The notes beneath the pieces are model-generated. The model made no database searches. It saw nothing but the letters and a program-made list of their open reading frames with translations, and was not told the DNA's origin. Below are positions 1 through 6,969 of a DNA stretch of 16,803 nt, piece after piece (the first letter of the stretch is position 1; every line of letters starts with the position of its first letter). Both the position numbers and the translations under genes were made by a program. The DNA is from JAQVWU01 sp964628455 (GTDB lineage Bacteria; Bacillota; Clostridia; Oscillospirales; CAG-272): contig CAZVPD010000082.1 of the NCBI GenBank assembly GCA_964628455.1, positions 1-16,803 of the forward strand. Direction: 5' to 3'.

Positions 1-120
1 GAGGTCGTCGAGGCCCTGCGGGAAGCCGGCGCCGAAGTGCTCGGCATTGTGTCCATTTTCACCTACGGCCTCCAGAAGGGTCTGGACCGTCTGGCCGCCG
101 CTGATGTTGTCAATCGAAGC
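1..120 (+). pseudogene. pyrE: Internal fragment resembling orotate phosphoribosyltransferase (PyrE)
   Basis: Reading from base 1 in frame 1 gives about 40 residues that closely resemble the region after the PRPP-binding loop of Clostridia-type PyrE. It includes GAEVLGIVSIFTYGLQKG followed by LDRLAAADVVN. After about base 120 the frame stays open but no longer resembles PyrE, which would normally continue with a SLTNFD-like segment. The 5' part of the gene lies beyond the window or is absent. The match is from memory of the family, not an alignment. The fragment lies antisense to the open tail of the isomerase-like gene. Both cannot be ordinary genes here, so this is either a pseudogene remnant or a chimeric contig end. 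Confidence 0.55.
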
Positions 121-1476
121 GGACGAGAACCAGCAGCCGTCCACATCTGCCGTGCCGTTCGCGTCGACAACGAGATCCGCACCCATCGCGACGCCTTCTT
201 CCGTGACGTTGCCGTAGCAGACGGCGAAGTGCTGACCCGAATAACGGCTGACAAGTTCGTCCGTGTCCCCATCGATCCTGACGTCGAGCGCGGGGAAAAA
301 GCCCTGACGGAGCTTCGTCGAAGCGAGGCCCTCGCCCGTGAAAACAAGCATATGATAGCTTCCGATGTCCTCGATCAGCCGCAGGACCGTGACTTTTCCC
401 GGCTTCATGGTGAAGCTGTTCTGCAGCCCCGTGAACCCGACGCCTTCCATGAAGTTCTGTATCAGGCAGCTGCCCGATGAAAGTCCGTAGGGCATGAATC
501 CGCAGGGGGAGAACTTCAGAACGCCGTCCCTGTGGTTGATCGCGTCGCCGTAGGCGATGACCTGACCGGTCAGATACTGCAGGATCATCATCGATACCGT
601 GCAGAGGATATCGCCTTCGCAGGAGGCGACGAAGCTCTCCGAAGCGGCGAGGGAAAGCGGAACGCACATGGTCATGCCGTATTCCTTCGAAAATTCATAC
701 TGGCATTTGACGTTTACGGCGTCGAGGGCAAATCTGCTCTTCAGGGCTATGAGCGCAAGATAGAGCGATGCCGCTTTGGCCAGCATGTTTTCCCGGACGG
801 CGGGATGGACGGACGATCTTTTTCTGATGCCGTCGCATGCTTCCCGCACGGCTTTTTCACCCATGCTTTCGGCGAGGCGGATCAGCGAATACGAGTCGAT
901 ATGCTCGATTTCGGGACCGATCAAGGCCCGCATCAGGACGTGGTCGAAAGTACCCGTGTAGATGCTCATGGACGTGTATCCCACAAGACCCGTCCTGCTG
1001 CGCTTGAGTTTTTGATAAGCGGAGGCGGCGCGGCAGAAGGAGACGGCTTTACGGACGGCGCTTTCCTCCGAAGGCATGCCGAGGATCCCCTGATAGGGCA
1101 TTTTTATCCGGTCGAGGACGCCTTTGAACATCGCGTAGGAGACATAGGAGCCGGTGCTCATCTCTTTTCCGTTCTCCTCCCACATCGGGAAAGCCCAGAT
1201 GCAGCAGGGAAGGTGCTCCGTTTCCCGGAGGGCTGCCATGGCGACAGGGCATTCAAACCAGGAGCCGAAGAAAAAAACCACGCCGCCGGCGCCGCTCTTC
1301 GTCATCTCCTCTCCGGCCGTCCTTGCGCCGGCGATATCGACCGCGGGAGATGCCACGGCGATGATCTCGATGCCTTTTTTTTTCAGGCTGTCCTGTGCTT
1401 CCGAGGCGAAGCGCAGCGCGTTTCCGTCGGCCGTATAATCGGGATGCGCAATTGTAATAAAACCGATTTTATTCAT
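1..1476 (-). CDS. L-fucose/L-arabinose isomerase-like protein (COG2407 family), 3' end off window
   Basis: Probable aldose-ketose isomerase that supplies a ketose to the kinase encoded just upstream. The ATG at 1476 gives MNKIGFITIAHPDY and an open frame of 492 codons to the window edge. Family-like landmarks in order are an N-terminal Rossmann-like half, a VKCQYE segment (matching the conserved KCWPE region), an ASCEGDILCTVSMMILQYLTG block (the conserved CEGD...LTG stretch that carries an active-site Asp), and near residue 421 a YGNVTEE motif typical of the last ~25 residues. The start overlaps the kinase stop by 8 bases (ATGAATAA), which suggests translational coupling; GGAAAGG lies upstream. 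The residues after about 427 do not look like the usual C-terminus, and the last ~120 bases read better as pyrE on the other strand, so the true end is uncertain. No signal peptide, so cytoplasmic. The substrate (fucose, arabinose or another sugar) cannot be fixed from sequence. Confidence 0.8.
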   Translation of the reverse strand, partial: MNKIGFITIAHPDYTADGNALRFASEAQDSLKKKGIEIIAVASPAVDIAGARTAGEEMTKSGAGGVVFFFGSWFECPVAMAALRETEHLPCCIWAFPMWEENGKEMSTGSYVSYAMFKGVLDRIKMPYQGILGMPSEESAVRKAVSFCRAASAYQKLKRSRTGLVGYTSMSIYTGTFDHVLMRALIGPEIEHIDSYSLIRLAESMGEKAVREACDGIRKRSSVHPAVRENMLAKAASLYLALIALKSRFALDAVNVKCQYEFSKEYGMTMCVPLSLAASESFVASCEGDILCTVSMMILQYLTGQVIAYGDAINHRDGVLKFSPCGFMPYGLSSGSCLIQNFMEGVGFTGLQNSFTMKPGKVTVLRLIEDIGSYHMLVFTGEGLASTKLRQGFFPALDVRIDGDTDELVSRYSGQHFAVCYGNVTEEGVAMGADLVVDANGTADVDGCWFSSASIDNISGGQTVQTLLEAVGENGHNAEHFGAGFPQGLDDL

Positions 1477-2893
1477 AAGCATTGCCTTTCCGGTAATCCT
1501 CGAAGATTTGTTTTGAGTTTTCCGTGTTTTCCGGTCTGTAATGACGGGTATTCGGCCCCTGCCCGAACTTGTCTGTCGGAAAGCCGATGCATTTCGCCGC
1601 CGTCATCGCGGCCCCCAGGGCGGCCGTTTCGGCAAACGGCAGGGCCTCTGCGTCTTTTTCGCAGAAATCCGACAGGATCCGGCAGAGTATGCCGCTTTTA
1701 GCCGCTCCGCCGAATATTTTCAGCCGGTCGATCCGGGCGCCCGCTTTTTCCGCCTCGTCCAGGTTCATCCTGACTTCGCACGCCAGCCCTTCGTAGACGG
1801 CGCGGATCAGTTCGCTTCCTGTAGTCGAGAGCGTCACCCCCGTCCAGCCCGAACGCATCTTCTTTCCGAAATGAGGCGTTCCCGCACCGCTTAGATGGGG
1901 GTGAAAGCGGACTCCCCCGCACCCCGGGTCTGCCTTCTCGGCCAGAAGGTCCATATCGCGGTAGCCGAGGTCCGGAAACACCGTATCCCTCGCCCATTTG
2001 ATCGCCGCTCCGAAGGTATTGACGCAGCCTTCGAGCACATACTGCTCTCCGTCCGCAAACAGAAAGGCGGGCAGCGTCTCGCTTTTCGATCCGCAGAGCA
2101 CCTCGAGCGCGCCGGCTGTGCCGAGGCTGAGCGTGGCCGTGCCGGGTCCGATCCCTGCTCCGAGCGCCGCGATCTTCTGGTCCTGAGCCCCGACGGCGAC
2201 GGCCGTGCCCGGTTTCAGGCCGGTCAGAAGCACGGTTCCGGCACCGACTGTGCCGGCTTTTGTCCCCGTCGGCCGCACGGGCGGCAGTTTACAGATCGGA
2301 ATTCCCCCCAGAGCGGCCAGTTCGGCGCTCCACTGCCTTTTGCCGATATCGAAGAGCATGGTGCCGCCGGCCATCGTCGGGTCGGTCACGGCGCAGCCCG
2401 TCGTGCGCGCGATAAAATAATCCATCGGCATCAGAAACAGCGCCGCACGGCCGAAGATCTCTGCTCTGTGCTTCTTCAGCCACATGAGCTTGGGGAGCGT
2501 GTATAGCTCCGACGGGTGCTTTCCCGTGATCCCGAACAGCCGTTCCGGCGCGATCCTTTCCGTAAGCTCCCGTAATTCGTCCTGAGCCCTCGTATCGAGC
2601 CAGCTGATCCCCGCGCAGAGAGGCAGATGGTTTTCATCCGCCGGAACGAAGGAAATGCCCTGCGACGAGATCCCGGCCGCGCGTATGCAGACAGGATCGA
2701 AATTCCGGGTGATCTCCCTTATAAGGGCGCAGGGCGTTTCATACCAGCCGGACGGGTCCTGCTCCGTAAAGTCTTTTTCGGGGTGCATCAGCTCCGTTTC
2801 CGCGGACACGGAACAGAGTTCGCTGCCGTCTTCGCCGAAAAGGACCGCTTTGACCGCTGTCGTCCCCAGATCGATCCCCAGAAAAGAATTCAT
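1469..2893 (-). CDS. FGGY-family carbohydrate kinase (xylulokinase-like)
   Basis: Predicted cytoplasmic ATP-dependent kinase of a ketose or polyol, 474 residues, the usual length for the FGGY family. The N-terminal actin-like ATPase fold starts with FLGIDLGTTAVKAV (phosphate-1 motif). GISWLDTRAQ near residue 95 is the substrate-site segment of xylulokinase-like members. GAQDQKIAALGAG places the probable catalytic base at D238. A second-domain signature runs through FGGAAKSGILCRILSDF (adenosine/phosphate-2 region). The ATG at 2893 follows AAGGAG with a 5-base gap and overlaps the upstream stop as ATGA; the stop at 1469-1471 overlaps the isomerase start. This order (hydrolase, kinase, isomerase) suggests one co-translated pathway in which the isomerase product is phosphorylated. 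Xylulose is a reasonable substrate guess, but fuculose, ribulose or another ketose is equally possible. Confidence 0.88.
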   Translation of the reverse strand: MNSFLGIDLGTTAVKAVLFGEDGSELCSVSAETELMHPEKDFTEQDPSGWYETPCALIREITRNFDPVCIRAAGISSQGISFVPADENHLPLCAGISWLDTRAQDELRELTERIAPERLFGITGKHPSELYTLPKLMWLKKHRAEIFGRAALFLMPMDYFIARTTGCAVTDPTMAGGTMLFDIGKRQWSAELAALGGIPICKLPPVRPTGTKAGTVGAGTVLLTGLKPGTAVAVGAQDQKIAALGAGIGPGTATLSLGTAGALEVLCGSKSETLPAFLFADGEQYVLEGCVNTFGAAIKWARDTVFPDLGYRDMDLLAEKADPGCGGVRFHPHLSGAGTPHFGKKMRSGWTGVTLSTTGSELIRAVYEGLACEVRMNLDEAEKAGARIDRLKIFGGAAKSGILCRILSDFCEKDAEALPFAETAALGAAMTAAKCIGFPTDKFGQGPNTRHYRPENTENSKQIFEDYRKGNAYE

Positions 2894-4255
2894 GAAAGCT
2901 CCTTTATCAGCCTCAGGGCCGTGTCCGCCGTGATCGAACGGCGTCCTTTGACGATCGCGCANNNNNNNNNNCTTGTCGCCGAATTCGGGCGTCAGCATCG
3001 AATTGCCCGATTCGTAGCTTTCATCCGCGGCCGCTTCGGCGTCGGTGCAGTATCCGGGAAGGCAGCCGTCCGCGAGTTCGAAAACAAAGACCGTCCCCGG
3101 AGCGTTTTCATTTTTTATTTTCAGTCCGAATGCGGTGAATATCTCCCCCGGTAGCAGGACCAGAAAATGCCTGCCGACGGCGATGACCCGTATTTCGGCC
3201 GGATTTTCGTCATCGAGCAGCGCTATGCGCCTGCCCTTCTGCATGCAGACGGCGTATCCGAGCATATCCTCGGCTCCGAGCATTCGCAGATTGGCCTCCT
3301 GAACCTCGATGTATCCCGCTCCTTCGCTTTTCAGGCGCTCATATTCCTTCGTTTTCCTGCGTACGTTTTCCCGGAGTCCGAGGATCGGGGGGAAAACCTT
3401 GATGTCGAACGGGACCTTGGCGCCGGCTGTCCTTAGCACGGGCGAGTCCTCAAAGGTCATGCCGCCGATGACCTGCGCGGCGGTTTCACCTATCAGGCGC
3501 CCCACCCTTTCCGCTTCGCCGAAGGACTGCCCTTTTCTGAAATACCTTGAGCTCTGGTCTCCCGACGCTCCCTGCGCGAATCCGGCGACTGCGTCGGGAA
3601 AGCGTTCCAGGACCGCTTTTCGGACATAACCGGGATAATCCGCGCTGACCAGCGTATTGTCCTCATGCAGGAACGTGGGGTGGAGCGCGTAACTGACGAT
3701 AACGCCTCTTATCGTCCCTTTTGCGTCCCTGACGGCCAGGACATTGACCGAAGGGTCGCAGATCCCGCCTTTTTTGCGGCGGTTGCCCCCGACTCCTTTT
3801 TCCGCTCCGCAGATACCCGTTCCGAAGCCGGCCGAGGCGGGAAACGCGTTCCGCTTCGCTTCCGCGGCGGCGTTTGCGATCCCCTCTGTCAGGAACCGGA
3901 CATATTCGGGGCTGATATCGTCGCTGTCCCCTGCCGTGGCGCTCAGTTCGGGATTGCCGGCCGCCCACGGACCGGAATGCGTGTGCGAGCAGCAGATGAA
4001 CAGATTTTCTTCCGGAAGGCCGCAGAGCCTGTTTGCTTTTTCGCGCGCCTGCCTGACGTATTTTTTCGAGAAAAACAGAATATCGAGGGTGACGACCGCG
4101 ATCTCCGTTTCCCCGTCGCAGAGGTACATGCACGCCGCGAACAGAGGGTCGCGGACCCCCGTGTTTTCCCTCGTGAAATGGGGATATCCCGCAAGCCGCA
4201 CCCCCGACGGCGGGGACATGTCGAAGCATGCGGTTCCCGCTGTAAACCGATCCAT
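2890..4255 (-). CDS. Neutral/alkaline ceramidase-family hydrolase (cytoplasmic), interrupted by N gap
   Basis: Resembles the N-terminal domain of neutral/alkaline non-lysosomal ceramidases (Ceramidase_alk). Visible landmarks are AGTACFDMSPPSGVRLAGY at the start, the zinc-type motif CSHTHSGP (H91, H93), YALHPTFL (H192) followed by NTLVSADYPGY, and AQGASGDQSSR near 235, where family members carry the catalytic Ser. The ATG at 4255 follows AAAGGA. The frame up to the gap ends in LTPEFGDK; beyond the gap, a different frame gives AIVKGRRSITADTALRLIKE and a stop at 2890-2892. That is a credible C-terminus and makes a standard ATGA overlap with the kinase. The apparent frameshift is therefore a gap-length artefact: the true gap must be a multiple of 3. 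About 455 residues, with no signal peptide and no C-terminal Ig-like domain, so it is unlikely to be a secreted ceramidase. It is first in a sugar isomerase/kinase operon, so a sugar-linked amide or ester is a plausible substrate; this is inference. Confidence 0.85.
2961..2970. other. Assembly gap (10 N)
   Basis: Ten N characters lie inside the 3' part of the ceramidase-family gene. The reading frames on the two sides differ by a shift that disappears if the real gap length is a multiple of three. Ten is therefore a placeholder rather than a measured length. Confidence 0.97.
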
Positions 4256-4295
4256 GGATTCTGTCGTCCTTTCGAAATATTACCGTTCTGTCTGC

Positions 4296-4324
4296 ATTAT
4301 AGTACAAAAAATGTTAAAAATCAA
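4296..4324 (-). promoter_or_regulatory. Sigma-A promoter for the ceramidase/kinase/isomerase operon
   Basis: On the minus strand TTGATT (-35, 4319-4324) is followed after exactly 17 bases by TATAAT (-10, 4296-4301). Transcription would start near 4289, about 34 bases before the ATG at 4255. The ribosome site AAAGGA is at 4267-4272. Confidence 0.75.
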
Positions 4325-4352
4325 TCGGTATTTTAATTGCGCGCTTTTAACA
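4312..4352. repeat. 8-bp inverted repeat, possible operator pair
   Basis: TGTTAAAA at 4312-4319 and TTTTAACA at 4345-4352 are perfect inverted copies with centres 33 bp apart, about three helical turns. The left arm touches the -35 box of the leftward promoter, so a bound regulator could affect that operon. The arms are AT-rich and short, so chance occurrence is possible. Confidence 0.3.
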
Positions 4353-4391
4353 GGCGGCTTAAATATTTTTTTATGAATTGCCTGTTTGCTG

Positions 4392-4420
4392 TAGACATTC
4401 CGGAATACAGCGTATATAAT
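4392..4420 (+). promoter_or_regulatory. Sigma-A promoter for the GH38/GH36 operon
   Basis: TAGACA (4392-4397) and TATAAT (4415-4420) are separated by 17 bases. Transcription would start near 4427. This rules out the in-frame ATG at 4337 as the start of the mannosidase and supports a TTG start near 4463. Confidence 0.78.
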
Positions 4421-4462
4421 CGGATACAGGCGGTCAGGCTTAAAAAAGGGAATGCGGGGGTT

Positions 4463-6946
4463 TTGAAATTGAAAAAACTGTATCTTGTATGCAACGCCCA
4501 TATCGACCCTGTATGGCAGTGGGAGCGGGACGAAGGGGTCGGACTGGCGCTGTCGACCTTTAAAACGGCAGCCGACCTCTGCGAGGGATCGGAGTCCTTT
4601 GTTTTCTGTCACAATGAGGCGCTGCTTTACGAATGGGCGGCGGATTATGCCCCGGAGCTTTTCTCGCGCATAAAAAAGCTGATAAAAAATTCGAAATGGC
4701 GCATTATAGGCGGATGGTACCTCCAGCCCGACTGCAACATGCCTTCGGGAGAAGCGGTCATACGCCAGATCATGTCGGGGTATCGGTTTTTCACGGAAAA
4801 CTTCGGCGCCTTTCCGAAAACCGCCGTTAATTTCGATTCTTTCGGGCATTCCAGAGGCCTTGTGCAGATCCTTAAAAAAGCAGGCTATGAAACGTATCTG
4901 TTCATGCGTCCGGACAAAGGATCCGGAATGCTTGAATCCCTGCCCCGGTATTTTACGTGGGAAGGCTTCGGAGGGGAGAGCATCCCCGCCTTCCGGCTCG
5001 AAACCCCTTATTCGACACCCGCCGGAGGGGCGGCGGCAGCGGTTGAGGAATTTATAAGATCACGGCCGGAACAAAACACGGCGCTGAAAACATGGGGCAT
5101 CGGCGACCACGGGGGAGGACCGTCGCGGTGCGACCTTGCGGATATCGAAGATCTGATCCTGAAATATAAAGATGAAACCGAAATCGTGCACGCTTCGCCC
5201 GATGATTTTTTCGCGGCGGCGGATAAGAACGGCCTTCCGGTATGGGACAGGGACCTGAATCCGATGTTCATAGGCTGCTATACCTCCATGCATGACGTCA
5301 AAAAGCTCTACAGGGAACTTGAGAACCGGCTGTTCATGACCGAAAAAGCAGCGGCGGCCGCTTTCTGTCAGGGGCTGGCTCCGTATCCCGGCGATGAGCT
5401 GGCCGAAGCCGGAAAGATCCTGTGTTTCTCCGCTTTTCACGATACGCTTTCCGGCACCATATCGAAGAAACCCGAACAGGACGCCGTCCGTGCGCTGCAT
5501 TTCGGCCTCGAGATCCTCTCCCGGGTTTTTACGAAGGCTTTCTACGCGTTTTTGCGGTGTCAGGAGCCGGCGGCGCCCGGCGTGATCCCCGTTTTTGTCT
5601 GCAATCCCCATCCGTATCCCGCCGGAGATGTTTTCGAATGCGAATATACGCTGGCCGATTATAACTGGAGCGATGATTTTCACAGGCCGGTGATGTTCCA
5701 AAACGGCATTCCCGTGCCCTGCCAGACCGAGAGGGAAAGCGGCAATGTGCCGGTCGAATTCCGCAAGGGACTGGTGTTCGAAGCCGAAATCCCCCCTATG
5801 TGCCTTGAACGATTCGACTTGCTGCTTGAGACGGTTCCCCGGCCGGCCGCTTTGCCGGCGGTCACCTGCGAAGAAGACCTTGTGATCGGAGGCAGCGCCT
5901 CCGAAGTTGTGATCGGCGCCCGGACGGGACGGATCCGTTCTTATTCGGTCAACCGGATGAATATGGTCCGGGAGGATTTCTGCGAGCTGTCGGTTTATGT
6001 GGATTCCGTCGACCCGTGGGGAATGGGTATAAAGGCGATATCCGAAAAGTGCGGCCGTTTTGAGCCGATGAGCCCGGAAAAAGCCGCGGCTTTTGCGGGC
6101 ATCCGCGGCGCGTCGCTTCCGCCCGTCAGGATCACGGAAGACGGTGACGTGAGAACCGTTGTCGAAGCGCTCTTTGAATATCATGATTCGGCTGCCCGGA
6201 TCTTATATAAGATCCCGAAGAACCGGGCTTTTATCGACGTTGAGCTGACGGTTTACTGGAATGAAAAAAGCAGATTGCTGAGGCTGTGCCTTCCCGCCGC
6301 CTTCGGCGACACCCGTTATTCCGGGCAGACAATGTTCGGCGTCAACGAATTCACCGCGGACTCCGGGGAAGCCGTGCATCAGAAATGGACGGCCGCGGCA
6401 GACTTTTCCCGGGGTCTGGCGGTCACGGTCATCAACGACTCGGTTTACGGACTCGAGTGCGGAGATAACGGGATCCGGCTGAGCCTCCTGCGCTCTCCGG
6501 CCTATGCCGCGATGCCGCTCGGAGACAGGGAGATACTGCCGCAGAACCGTTTTTCGCACAGGATCGATCAGGGCGAAAAGAGTTTCCACTTCAGGATCGA
6601 AGGAGGTCCGGCTGCCGACAGGTTTGAAAAGATCGATCTTGAGGCGCAGCTGTTCGGCGAAAAACCGCACGCCCTCGGCGTCTTTCCCGTTTCTGGTGAA
6701 AGAATTCCGCTGAAAACACCGCTGGTGATAGACGGGGCGAGGCTCGAGACCTTTGTACCTGCCCGGGAGGACGGATTTTTCCTCATCCGCCTGTTCAATA
6801 CGGCGGACCGCGTCAGCCGCGTCGGCATTGCTTCGGAGCTTTTTGGCTTGAAAACGTCGGTTTCTTTTAAACCCTACGAATTTAAAACGTTTAAGATCGG
6901 CAGAACCGCTTTTTATGAGACGGATCTGTTTGAAAACAAAATATAA
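4463..6946 (+). CDS. GH38 alpha-mannosidase
   Basis: Predicted cytoplasmic alpha-mannosidase of glycoside hydrolase family 38, which releases alpha-linked mannose from oligosaccharides with a divalent metal. Near the N-terminus CNAHIDPVWQWE supplies metal ligands (H13, D15). VNFDSFGHSRGL carries the likely nucleophile D125. Further landmarks are WGIGDHGGGPSR, which fits the family's GDGGGGPT-type loop, and CFSAFHDTLSGT, a conserved HD/SGT-type segment. A mid helical domain and beta-rich C-terminal domains fill the rest. At 827 residues it is a normal length for bacterial GH38. The start is inferred: the frame is open to an ATG at 4337, but a strong promoter sits at 4392-4420, so translation should begin at TTG 4463 or TTG 4469 (GGGGG at 4456-4460). 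Conservation begins at KLYLVCNAHIDP. No signal peptide. The GH36 gene follows after 23 bases in the same operon. Family assignment is firm; linkage specificity is not determined. Confidence 0.93.
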   Translation: MKLKKLYLVCNAHIDPVWQWERDEGVGLALSTFKTAADLCEGSESFVFCHNEALLYEWAADYAPELFSRIKKLIKNSKWRIIGGWYLQPDCNMPSGEAVIRQIMSGYRFFTENFGAFPKTAVNFDSFGHSRGLVQILKKAGYETYLFMRPDKGSGMLESLPRYFTWEGFGGESIPAFRLETPYSTPAGGAAAAVEEFIRSRPEQNTALKTWGIGDHGGGPSRCDLADIEDLILKYKDETEIVHASPDDFFAAADKNGLPVWDRDLNPMFIGCYTSMHDVKKLYRELENRLFMTEKAAAAAFCQGLAPYPGDELAEAGKILCFSAFHDTLSGTISKKPEQDAVRALHFGLEILSRVFTKAFYAFLRCQEPAAPGVIPVFVCNPHPYPAGDVFECEYTLADYNWSDDFHRPVMFQNGIPVPCQTERESGNVPVEFRKGLVFEAEIPPMCLERFDLLLETVPRPAALPAVTCEEDLVIGGSASEVVIGARTGRIRSYSVNRMNMVREDFCELSVYVDSVDPWGMGIKAISEKCGRFEPMSPEKAAAFAGIRGASLPPVRITEDGDVRTVVEALFEYHDSAARILYKIPKNRAFIDVELTVYWNEKSRLLRLCLPAAFGDTRYSGQTMFGVNEFTADSGEAVHQKWTAAADFSRGLAVTVINDSVYGLECGDNGIRLSLLRSPAYAAMPLGDREILPQNRFSHRIDQGEKSFHFRIEGGPAADRFEKIDLEAQLFGEKPHALGVFPVSGERIPLKTPLVIDGARLETFVPAREDGFFLIRLFNTADRVSRVGIASELFGLKTSVSFKPYEFKTFKIGRTAFYETDLFENKI

Positions 6947-6969
6947 ATGAAAATAAGGGGTGATCATGC

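Noticed and set aside
532..1701. Long plus-strand open frame (389 codons) opposite the isomerase and kinase genes
   Set aside because: It is antisense to two well-supported genes, shows no recognisable domain and has low-complexity composition typical of a shadow frame.
1469..4255. One continuous minus-strand frame that would fuse the ceramidase-type hydrolase to the kinase
   Set aside because: The fusion exists only because the N gap is written as ten bases. The other post-gap frame gives a sensible C-terminus and an ATGA overlap with a well-placed kinase start and ribosome site.
5060..6184. Long minus-strand open frame opposite the GH38 gene
   Set aside because: It lies wholly inside the antisense of a clear GH38 enzyme, with no domain features or ribosome site.
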